A program made the position numbers and the translations under genes. From contig JAGGNK010013558.1 in NCBI GenBank assembly GCA_017590115.1, positions 7,731,969-7,795,968 on the forward strand: DNA of 64,000 bases. The letters run 5' to 3'. The stretch comes from Montifringilla adamsi (Eukaryota > Chordata > Aves > Passeriformes > Passeridae). Below the pieces are notes generated by a model, which ran no database searches, was not told the origin of the DNA, and saw nothing but the letters and a program-made list of their open reading frames with translations. Positions 53,562 through 64,000 of this stretch are shown piece after piece (the first letter of the stretch is position 1; every line of letters starts with the position of its first letter).

Positions 53562-56269
53562 CTGAAGAAAAAGATCTGTCCCTGCCTGCTTTTAGAAATA
53601 CCCCTGAACCAAGTCTGCACAGCTGCTAAAGATAAGCCATCAATTAATGCAGCTTGACCACCACTCTCCTTCCTGGTCACCATTAGCAATTTGGTGCAAG
53701 GAAAGTATCTTCCTCTCCCTAGTGTCTTTTAACTCCTTAGATGGGTCTGAACTCTGACCGTAGTGTGACTTATTCAAGGCATGCTGCTGTATCTGCTAAA
53801 AATGATTCAGAAAGTCCTAGCTTGCTTTAATAGTTACATTGCAGTAATATTATTTTAGTGTTCTGACTTACAGTATCACTCCAAAATTTTTTTTTTCCAT
53901 CACATATAGAGAAATAGCAAACTCTTCTGTGTAGCTGAGAATAAGTAGTGGGAAAAGGAACTAATAACTACTTAAACTTCTCTATTTTAAGACACTTCAA
54001 ATGTTTTGACTTCAAAATATGTAGAGGCATTTTGGATTTAACACTGTCGTATTTTCTTGTTATCTGTTTAACTATTATTCTCAAACATTAATATACCCCT
54101 TTAGTGAAAGGTTTGTTTGCTGGATGGGGTAATATCCTGTTTTCACTATGATTGAAGGAATTTATTCAACTGTATTAAACCATCTTCTAAAGAACCACCA
54201 CAACTGCAAGCCTGGTGCTAAAAAGTGTGCAAATAGAGATGTACAGTAATCCATACATGAACTTTTAAAATTGCAATTGTTACCACTCAGAGCTATGAAC
54301 TGGATTGTAAACTGTCATTCAGATCTATCAAAACCATAGCTTGTGATACTGATTGATACACTTAATACAGTGCCAGTAGATAATAGCTTGTATTTCCCCC
54401 GATATTGCCATAGAACAGCAGCTTTGAAGAAAGATTCTGTTTTTTTTAAGGCCTGCCAAGACAGTAAATCAACACTTTACAAAGTAACTTCCACGTTTTT
54501 CTGATGGATATAGAGGTATTAGAAGGCAATGCTGCTACCTGAGAAACCCCTACAAGATACATTATCTCCTGAGTGCTGCAGTAGCTACATTAGTGATTTC
54601 CAAACTGCAAGATGTTTATCTGAACAAAAGGAACATGAAATTAGGACAGAAGCTGATTGACAAGACCAAAGGCTATGGCAGGAGACAGGTGACACAAGGA
54701 AACACATGTTGATGTGAATAAGACATTATCAAGACATTGTTCTGCTGTCCACTGAAGTTGCAGCTTTTAATCAATCTTGAATCTGTCAAAGTGTCATCCT
54801 GGATTGTTCCCAGAAAGCAAACAATGTCTATCTGACACTTAGGGAAACTTTACAAATTTCTCCAGATTTTGCCTGGATTTGCCACTTTGCAGCTATTTGT
54901 TAGTCTCCAATTTCTCACTTATTTCAATGCTGTATCATAATTTTTCTTTTCTAATATACCCAACTCAAAAAATAAAAATGTCTGTATTTTCCCCCCAGAA
55001 ATATACTGGAAAGGCATATTTCTTCAATCAACTAAACTCAATTTTCTCCTACAGAATGTCTCTATTCATAACCAATGCCTAATATTTCAATTTCATTAAA
55101 AAGCCATTAAAATCAGTATTACAAAAGTATTTGATTGAATATACATGCAATAAACAAACAAAATAAATTTCTATGCAAGTATAGTAAACTAATTCCAGTG
55201 ACATTTACCCAGCTTCTGAATGGAACAGTATCTTTCAGGGTAGCAGTGTGTAGATGAAATATTACACAGCAGTAGGAGCCCAATCAAACTTTTCATAAAT
55301 GTTTTCTGCTTTTCCCATGGCAGCTCTCTTGTCTCCTGTTGTGTAGCTCTTCATGTAGAGTTCTTATGCTCCCAGTTGAAATGGCTGTTGTTTTCAGAGT
55401 TCAAGTCATACAGAGAAAGGGAATTTCTTTGCAGAAGAACTGATACCTGACAACTACTCTAGCTTTTCTGTAAATGAACAAATTTTCTAGTAGTATCAAG
55501 GGAATACTTGCACAGAGATGGAATCTTTTCAATCTTTTACACACAGCTGAAAACATTAATTAGATAAACTAGTTCCCAGAAGCCAAAAAGGTTACCTTAA
55601 AAATTTACTATTATGTAAGGTCTAAGCAAAATGTGTTAACCTTTATAGCAAGTAAACCTTTTGGGAACCCAGGATAAGATAACTGCATGACAGTAATAGA
55701 CTTAATACAGTTACACGATCTCAGAAACCTCTAAGAAGGCATAGAACTTAATTAATCTAGGTAAAAGAAAACTTCAAAAGCCTTTCCTGTTCCTTTCAAG
55801 CCTAAAGAATTTATCATGAATAATGTTACACTACACAGAATCTCAGGGAGAGTCATAATGATTTATTATGAGAAGCTGTCAAAATAGCAAACAATATAAC
55901 ACTATGAATATTAATAAGGGAATGAATTAAAGCTTGGTATCAGTTCATATCAGGATGCAAAACAATCATCAGAACACTCCCAATGACCACAAACAAAACA
56001 GACACTTGTGAAAAGACTGAAGGTAAAGAAACTCTGATTACTGGGAGAAGCGAAACAGTATGGACTGGTGGGGATAGATACTGGAAGAAACCAAGAGTAA
56101 TCTCTGCTATGTGACAAAGACATTTGCATTTTATTTTAATGTGTAATCCATTTTATAATTGGGTTTTGTAGGTTATTTCATATATACAGCAGGACATAAA
56201 ATTTGTCTGACTTCCTTTACTGGAAGTTTTTCCAAGATTGTCTCATGCCTAGATTGGAATACTGGCTCA

Positions 56270-56600
56270 AGCACAGCTCTGCCTATGTACTTGCTGAGCA
56301 GGACCCCCAGCCCTGGACTCATTGCAGGCCTGAGTCTGACCCTGCTGTGCTGTTATGGACCTGCCTGGTGCTCCCTGCTGTGTCCTGCCTTGGCTGCACC
56401 GCTGGCCCTGACACCGAGCTGCAGGGGTTGCCAGCTTGGCCTCGGACCTGTTCCATCAGCACAGGCTTCTGCACTGTTTGACCCTTGCTGCCATTCCCAG
56501 GCTTGCCTGGGGCAGTGGGCTGGGGCACTGGCTGCCCTGGCCCTGCCCTGCTTGCTGTGTTATCCTGCCTCGCTGCCCCTCCCTTGGGAGCAGTAGCTCA
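56270..56600. other. GC-rich block of unknown origin
   Basis: Rich in ctgcctg, ccctgc and tggctgc words, poor in CG, with sharp contrast to AT-rich flanks. Overlapping open frames here are low-complexity (Leu/Ala/Pro/Cys) and unsupported. It may be a lineage-specific repeat or a fragment of a GC-rich mobile element; no family recognised. Confidence 0.45.
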
Positions 56601-59600
56601 TCTTCGCTTACCTACGGCCTTAATCCCGCACATTTGTACAAACCCAGCTAGGTATGAAAAGTCTGGCTTTCAGATGTACTACAAAGATTGGATTCATAGC
56701 TACTAAAATTTTTTAAATAGATTCTACTGAGAACTTCAGGATGTCAATTAAAGCATTTAACTTCAAAACCAGTCAAACAAAAATAACATACCAAAATCTA
56801 TTTCGGATAACTTTAGGAAAGAAAATGTACATCAACATGTCACATCAGCTCACCATCATTTGTTCTAAACTGCAAATTGCCTTGCAAAATAAATCTGTCT
56901 GGTTCCATACTACACTTCCTAACAACTTAATATGTAATTAATTGGGGTTTTTTTCTGACACAATCTTCAATTCCTTAAATTTTCCTCAGTTATCTCAGTG
57001 TCCTTTTTCTCAATCCCTTTCAAGTAAAATATTTTCTGTCTATATTGTTAACTGCTAACTTATCTTCTTTTCCATTTTTTACTCAAAAAAATTTAAAATA
57101 TACTACTTAAATGGGTAACAATTGTGAACTTGTCATAATTATAGAGACATAAAAAGCCCATAAAAATTGGTTAAACTTCAAATTTACTGTATGTATGAGA
57201 CTTAGTGTTCTCCATCTCTTTTAAATTTTGTTTGTATTCCCTTTGCTGTACAGAGCTACTGTAACAGTCTTTAAAATTATTTAGAAACATTTTTAAAGGA
57301 GCCTTTTAAAGTAGTACTTTTAATAGATTCAAGAGCAACAGTTTTAGGCCACAGAAGATCTGAAGGAAACACATTTGAGAAAGGCAAGAGGGTGGAACTG
57401 AAATAGGAAAGGGCAGCAGAGCAGGAAGGATAACCAATGAGGATGTGAGTTTGAGTGACAGATGAGAATTAAGCCTGGGGTACAGTGGAATGAACTTTCA
57501 GCAGTGTGCTGGTACACAAAGGGTTTAATTTTACATAAGACACTTACTGAAAAGATCTGCCTTATTGTAATTATATAAATTAATAACAACATTTATTCAG
57601 AGTTTTAAATAATTAATTTATTATACAAGAGTAAACATCACCTCAAGCTGAATACCTTCCTACCCACACTGCTCTCTGTAACGCAAGCAGAACAAAGCTG
57701 TCCAGGAAGCCAAAGAGCTTAGAGGAATGCTCTTTAACGTGTGAAAATAGCTCAGACTCAGGGAAGCCTCTTGGTTCATGGGTTTTGATGTAGACAGTCC
57801 TTTTAACTTGCCTTCAGAACACACAAGTTACATGACCTAAACCACCTTCAGTATAGAGAACAGCCTACGAATAATAATTAAATGCAAAACCACCAATCAT
57901 TAATTATAATGTTGAATTATTTTTATATTTTGAAAACAATCTGCCAGTTCTGAAAGCTGGGAACCAGGGGATGTTCATAGCCAAAAGCCTTGCATGTGAT
58001 AGACATCTTTTGTTAAAGATGTCTCTTTTTTTTTCTTTTGGTCCTTATTTCTTTTTGGCAATAAATACAAAGCAATAACATGTTATAGAAAACCAGTTAT
58101 GCTTACTTATTCTGTAATTTAAATTTGAGGGATCTCTCACTGATTGATCACAACAGAAAACAAATGTATATATTCAAACACTATTTGTTTAAACACATGG
58201 TTATGCATGGAAATATGGCTTTAGTTTAAGGAGTTCATAACCTGTATCCAAGAGGTGGAGGTGGAAATTTTCATGGTTTAGAAATATTTTAATGCTTGTC
58301 TATCATTCTTTCTATTATCTAGGCATGAATAATGAAACACATTACTGGAAAAATGGATGTAAACTCATCACCTCAAATTTAAAGCTCAGCAATTGTTTGC
58401 TTCTCTCTGGAAACCAGGAAAGATTAATTACATTTTTAAGAGGCCATTTAATGCTTACGATGTTTCAAGCATTAAGAAACTTCTGATACTATCACATTGA
58501 AGCTTTCTTTTCTTATTTCATCCATTTGAAAATAAATATGCATTTTACTGTCACAAATCACTGTTTAGTTAATATCAGTTTAATGATTACATAAAATCAA
58601 CTTTGCTAGTGGCTGCAGATCGTGAAGTCCAATTTTAGTTATACATCTCCTTTTAACACAGCAGTTACAGTACCCAAACCATTAGAAAAGAGGAAGCACT
58701 GTTAAACACTTTAGAACAAGGTACTCAACCCCAAATTTGTCAATACAACCTATGTAGGTCTAGCATATTTTGTGGGCAGCACCCTTCCTGTGTAGGTATA
58801 CAAGACATCTATTCATGTGGCCTACGTAGGTAGAAAGAAACATATATGATTTATTATACATCTAACTAATGGATTTTAGTTGCCTTTTTTTTAATGTAAT
58901 CAAATCTTTTTTCTCTTTGTTAAATTATTGTTTTACAGTTCTACAGCAAAAACAAGTATCACAGGACAAATCAATATTCTTTTAAAAAGAAAGATCCTTG
59001 TCCCTGTTGCTGTACTTCCTTAAATTTTGGGGTTAGTTGGTTGCTTTTGAAAGAAATATTTGCTCCACTTTGCTTGTTTTGGAAATGCCCCTAGTCAATT
59101 TTATGCTGGTCACTTCAGTTTATGATTAACAGGTATATCTGTACATTTGTGGCTATTCTGGATATACAGCAACATTATTTCTACCTCAGTGGGGCCACAG
59201 AGCTTAACCATGAAATCATTATTCCTACAAGTAGTAGCATTCAGCACTGGATACTAATAATCCTTAAAGAGTGAAACAACTGATTTATCCTGTGGCTACT
59301 ATGGAGAGGTGCAATGAAGTCTACAGTAAATACTTGACTGCTGATTTTTAAAAATTCGGTGATTCACTCATTAATTACATTATAGAAAAACTCAGATGAT
59401 TTATGGGTTTTGGGAGTTTTTTGTACTAGTATTTTCCCCTTCTGTATCTGCCTTCTTTTTTAAGCCTCCAGGAAAAAAAATATTGCTCCAATAAGAGGTT
59501 ACTTAATAATTTACCACGTCCTTCAAATTTTGATTTAGTGAGCTTTTGCTTTATGGGAAAATGTTACTTAGTTACACTTAATTAGTTATCACTCTACATC

Positions 59601-59910
59601 TATAGTCAGAAGCCATAACATCACTTATGTACATAACTGATGAATAAATATCAGTCTAAAAAAACACCTCAGGAAGAAATTTGGAACATATTAATACTTA
59701 AATATTTACAAGGCAGTTACTTTTGGTGTTTAATACAGCAAAAGAAATAGTCTCATCCACATCCCAGATTTGTAGAACAAATGCAGTTTTTTGGAATAAA
59801 TACACATCTCTAAGTTTTAAAACAATCATATTTCTGCTCTGAATCTTTGAAAATACCTATAAATATTAAAGAAAATATAAATATAAGATGAAATAAAGAT
59901 AAATATCTCT

Positions 59911-59940
59911 ATTTATACCTATATAAATATAGGTATAAAT
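59911..59940. repeat. Perfect inverted repeat, 13-bp arms with 4-nt loop
   Basis: Arms atttatacctata (59911-59923) and tataggtataaat (59928-59940) flank taaa, in a stretch rich in aaata and taaat units (about 59860-59960). Confidence 0.93.
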
Positions 59941-61512
59941 ACCTACAAATACAGATAAAATAACTTTTCATCTAAAAATAACAGTTTAGTGCTGACCCTC
60001 AATTTAGTACTATAAAAGGTCATTGAATTTCAATAAAATTATTTGGTACAAAGGAGTAAAGGAAAGAATTCCATAGTCAGATTGGGTTAACTTCTTTTGG
60101 TTTAGCTTAACCTGCTCAGAGGCTCGGATCTCTGTCGAAAATGAAACGTCAGCACAGATGATATGCTAATGACTGGACATGTGCTTAGAACAACACAGAG
60201 AAACAGCTCTTGAGTGCTGCCATTACTGACAGCTCTCACCCTGAGGAAGCACTTGTACTTCTCTGTAAATACCCTGCAAGGGCTGACTGGAAATGTAAAC
60301 GGTGAGGCTGACAGGCACCCAAGCAATGCTGTGGCACCCTGTCCACGTGCAGTCTCTAACTGCAACCCTGAGCTTGAGCTTCTTGTACACTTGTTCCTTT
60401 CCTAATTTTGTGTGGAAGTTACATGTACCAGGACCCTGCTTTTTTAAAGTACATGAAAAGGTGGTTTAAGGGCATCAAGATGTTATTGCCTCAGAGAATA
60501 CATAACTTAATAATGTATTCGTTTTATTGTATTGTCTCTCATGTTTGAGCTAATTTTCTAGTACCACTGCTGTTAGACATTATTTCAACAGTGCCTGACA
60601 CACCAAATATTCTGGCTACCTTTCCCAAGAGCCTTTTCTGCCCCTCATCAAGGCAGAACACCTTTTGGAGTGTCAGCTGCTCACAGTGCCTTTCTTGCAC
60701 TGCTATGGATAAAAGACACCATGAATGAAAGGTAATACAGTCTGTGACAGCTGCTATGAAAGCCAAAATGAACAGTAGAGGGAACTTTTTACCTCACCAG
60801 CTTGCCTTTCAAAAGAAGTGAAGTCATTCACAACATGGAGAAAGCTCTCCCTGCTCAGAGACCACTGCTGAGCGTTCTTAGAGACTGACTGGGCTCCCTC
60901 CTGAGCATTTAACTCCACTCAGCAGAAGGCGATGGCACAGAAATAATATAGTTGCTGCCACCTTATTCCTTGCCCCTTCCACCATAATGGATCATCATTT
61001 TGCACATTCAGAAAAGCAGAAAGACAGCAATTATCTTCCCCCCACCCCCTCCACACACTTTTTTTTTCCACTGCAATCTTCAGAAGAAATAGATAGAAAA
61101 TATTCTCTTCTAGAAAACTTCCAGAAATGCAGACAGCCTGTCTAGGTAAATACATTAGCTTCAAAAATGAAATCAAATGTCTTTTCTGCTTTCCAGATGA
61201 AATAGAATAGTTACAATACCCAAATCATGTCAGGAGGTGCTTCCTTTCTCAATATTTCAGGAAGTCATTAGGGAATAGCTGAACCCTATGTAGACACATG
61301 CCCAGGGATGAGAACAGGACAGGTGCACATGTATTTGTCATAAAAGAACATAGAAAAGCTAATAAATACCTGCATTCTCTTTACAAGTTTAAGAAACCTT
61401 CATATGCTTGCTTAAAATAGTTTTGTATGTATCATGCTGACATTCAGATATTTTAAAAAAATTAAAATCAACAAATGACAACACACATGTCTGATGTGAC
61501 AAGGTAAAATAC

Positions 61513-61648
61513 CTGAGTTTGCTTTCTTGTATGCTGAGCCCACTTTCCATGGATGTCTGGCTGTCATTTGTATCTTGATGTGAATGTCTTGTACAATGGA
61601 GGGGTGTCTCTCTGTGCAAACGTCTGCAATCTAAATCTCTGTGGGTAT
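61513..61648 (-). CDS. UNC13C: Alternative UNC13C upstream exon (Ser/His-rich)
   Basis: A 136-bp exon with acceptor ctttttctttctctacag|AT and donor CTCAG|gtattt. Only one frame is open: two bases, 44 codons, two bases. The peptide is hydrophilic and rich in His, Ser and Arg (for example CTRHSHQDTNDSQTSMESG). It ends in phase 2, exactly what the exon at 48987-49053 needs, so AG|G gives Arg at the join. In Munc13-1 and ubMunc13-2 the calmodulin-binding helix is also preceded by a long, poorly conserved Ser/Asp/His-rich region, so the low similarity is expected. The preceding exon must end with one base of an xAT codon; I did not find it between 61649 and 64000. The call rests on splice sites, phase and position rather than strong homology. 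Confidence 0.72.
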
Positions 61649-63106
61649 CTGTAGAGAAAGAAAAAGCTGCTGGAAATCTTTCAACCCATTTTACTTCTAA
61701 AAGAGGAAGCAATACATAAAATTAATTATCTTCATTCATTAAATCTATCATAACAGGGAATTATCAAATCAACTGCAAACACTGTAATGATTAAATCACT
61801 TGTTACAAGAACAGCAGAAGGAGTTGCAAGATAATCTTCTGATTGGTACTCTAAAAACTTGGAGAGGCCTAGACCAGTTACTTTCTTGTTATACAAAGTT
61901 AATTTTACAGTTTAAAAGAATATCTATTGCTGGATTAGGAAGATAATTGATATTTTTAGTTTTCCAGTTCAATTTGCGATGTATTTTTTTATGGCTCCAC
62001 GCACAGCATTCTGAGATCTATGGTTTTTTGTTTGATTGGATTTTAGTTCTGTGGGGGCTTTTGTGTGTTTGCTTTATGTAGGGAATCAGGCTGTACTTTA
62101 ATTCCATGTGCTATTGGCCTAGAACTGAGGGGCTTTTTTTTCTCCCAGCTCTAGGCTCTTGGGGGAAATGCAACAAGTCTGCAACTGGAGGTACAAATTG
62201 ATTCCCTGCAGAACATTTTGCTCTATAAATCATCCTATTAGCTTTAGTGAGAGAAAAGCGTTCATGACCCGGATTGTGAAGAAGTTTTCTTCCATGATGA
62301 TGATAAGACTTCGCATACCCACCTCTTTTTCCATTTTTAAAGTTTTGCTTACAGATTGGGAATGATGCTTTTATTTATTTTCCATCACAGCGTTTACCAA
62401 CACTAGGTAAGTTGCCAGGAATTTACAGCATATCTTTTGCTCAAAGTGAATACAATACTGTTGTGAAACATGCAAAAGATAAAGACAAAATTTTGGAAAA
62501 CAGCATCTTTCAGTTTTCCTGCTGCATATGTTAATGCAAACTTTTAAATTGTCAGTATACGTGAATTATTACGCTAGCTAAAGTGGTCTGTACTTAGAAT
62601 TCTATATAGTGATGCAGGCATTTTCACAGTCAGTCTATTATGATTTTTCAGGACTCTTATTTTTGCTGATCAAAGTTGTATCAGAACAATTAATTTTCTC
62701 ATTTGCTAATCCCTTGGTGTATCAGTGCATTAGTATGGTGACTAATGCAGAAACAGGAATTAAATCTCATCATGCTACTTTGTTCTTGTCACTTTATTTG
62801 CTAATTAATGTATATGAAATTTGTGATAATGAGTTGAATTAAAACCAAGACTAAGACTTGAGTTCTGCATGGTATTTTCCAAAATTATTAATGAGGTAAA
62901 AGTTCCATTGACTTTTAGTAGGCTACTTGGCAAAATGACAGCTCCTGAGACACAAAATCATTTTCCAAATTACAGCTATTACCAATTACTTCAGTAAAGT
63001 TGTCTTTATTTAGCTTATACTGTCTATGTAAGGTATAATAATGTTAAGGAGCAAGCTACTTATCTATAATGCTAAATTCCAAGAAAAAAGTGAGGGAAAA
63101 AAAAAC

Positions 63107-63179
63107 AGGGGGGAGGAGGAAAAAAAGGGAGGAAGAAGGGAAAAAAGGAAGAAGGAAGAGAAAAAAAAGAAGGAAAAAG
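63107..63179 (+). repeat. Uninterrupted polypurine tract
   Basis: Seventy-three consecutive A or G bases, with further purine-rich sequence on both sides (about 63079-63206). It produces spurious Lys/Glu-rich and Phe/Leu-rich open frames on both strands. Confidence 0.95.
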
Positions 63180-63439
63180 TAAGAAATAAAAAAGGAAGAA
63201 GAAATTTTCTTCCCTTGTCTCTTACAAGAAATATCACAGCATGCGTCATAATTGAGACAGCCACGATATGCAAAATACCACCATACAATTTCAGCAGGCT
63301 TTAAGCATTCACCCATACACAGTAACACCACATCAGAAGGCTTCAGGAGCCTGCCCATATAGAGGAACACCATATCACTTCAGAAGGCTGCAATCATCTA
63401 CTTTTCCTTGCTCTTTAGCCTAACCTTTTATCCCCCTCA

Positions 63440-63590
63440 TGTTGATGCACTGCCCCTGTGTGCCCTCTGCTCCCTTTGGGGGTTGGTCAGTGCCCCTGGG
63501 CACTCCATGGCTCATTGCTGTCACTGCTGCTCACCTGCTGCTCACAGCTGCACCCACTGGGGATGAGGCTGGGCCACAGCCCTTCTCCTA
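63440..63590. other. GC-rich block of unknown origin
   Basis: Similar in style to the block near 56.4 kb (cactgcccctg, gtgccctctgctcc, gctgctcacctgctgctcac). It could be part of a solo LTR or another avian repeat, but I see no diagnostic ends. Confidence 0.35.
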
Positions 63591-64000
63591 ATTACCACAA
63601 ACTGTGTGCCTACAAAGAAAGACCTAAAAAATTTGAAGGAAAATTATCTTATTTCATAAACCCCTGATAACCCATGTTTGTAATTCAACTGTAGTGTTTA
63701 TCTAAAGTCAGTATTTTATTATTGTGACTTTGCTTGCAGAATTTTAAATATAGTAGGTATTCATTTTACTCAGCAGCCTTTTAACAGAACTCAGTCTAGC
63801 TCACAACGGTGAAATATCAACTTTTTTGCTACCACAACTGACATTAGATGATACTTCTAGAAAAGGCACTGAACTACTGATGAGAACACATTTCCATGGT
63901 ACTTCATGCAGGATTTCAAGTTCAAATGAAGCCATGCTATTAAAGGAGCATGGGAGGATCCTTTATTTCTGCCCATTATCTGGCATTCTCAAATGAACAT

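Larger units (their letters stand above)
49054..61512 (-). other. Intron between the two upstream alternative exons
   Basis: A 12.5-kb intron by the splice-site reading (gtattt at 61512, ttcttcag before 49053). It contains the exon-like segment at 53417-53561, a 15-bp tandem repeat (51985-52028), a GC-rich block of unknown origin (about 56270-56600) and an AT-rich hairpin (59911-59940). Confidence 0.6.
61649..64000 (-). other. Sequence upstream of the 61.5-kb exon
   Basis: Presumed intron or 5' flank. I looked for the conserved DSAVDDRDSDYRSETSNS-type segment of Munc13-1 and ubMunc13-2 and did not see it. Contains a polypurine tract (63107-63179) and a GC-rich block (63440-63590). Confidence 0.45.

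Noticed and set aside
56159..56651. 145-codon frame and neighbours in the GC-rich block
   Set aside because: Leu/Ala/Pro/Cys-rich low complexity in several frames at once; no protein family.
63041..63373. Lys/Glu-rich and Phe-rich frames over the polypurine tract
   Set aside because: Direct translation of a simple purine run.
1..64000. tRNA, rRNA, CRISPR, bacterial operons, intact retroviral genes
   Set aside because: None seen; the sequence has animal intron texture throughout and the only mobile DNA I can name is CR1.

Overview
The window is vertebrate nuclear DNA, AT-rich and almost entirely non-coding. Two old CR1 LINE fragments (5303-5713 and 24446-24600) and compact introns suggest a bird or other sauropsid. 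No bacterial or organellar features are present. All the coding sequence I can support lies on the minus strand and belongs to one gene, UNC13C (Munc13-3), a presynaptic vesicle-priming protein. Transcription runs from high to low coordinates.

The classical Munc13-3 5' coding part is present as four exons with matching phases: a giant first coding exon (26923-29896, 991 codons plus one base), a 23-bp microexon (12336-12358), a 65-bp exon (11744-11808) and a 73-bp exon (7526-7598). They give about 1,045 residues, ending just before the C1-domain region, whose exons must lie beyond position 1. The giant exon contains a long coiled coil followed by a domain that reads like the RRM-plus-C-terminal unit of L1-type LINE ORF1 proteins.

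The most unusual result is upstream of the giant exon. Two further minus-strand exons, 61513-61648 and 48987-49053, have good splice sites and matching phases. The second encodes FAKARWARAIQK, closely resembling the calmodulin-binding motif of Munc13-1 and ubMunc13-2. Its phase-0 donor fits the phase-0 acceptor of the 65-bp exon, the same exon order as in UNC13A and UNC13B. I infer that this UNC13C has, or had, a second ub-type N-terminus made by skipping the giant exon and the microexon. The more 5' exons of that form would lie beyond position 64000.

The rest is intronic or upstream DNA: a strong CpG island (about 41422-41620) between the two alternative 5' parts, a weaker GC-rich patch (39486-39760), two GC-rich blocks of unknown origin (about 56270-56600 and 63440-63590), several perfect hairpins or palindromes, and simple repeats. 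One extra exon-like open segment (53417-53561) is noted as a candidate only.
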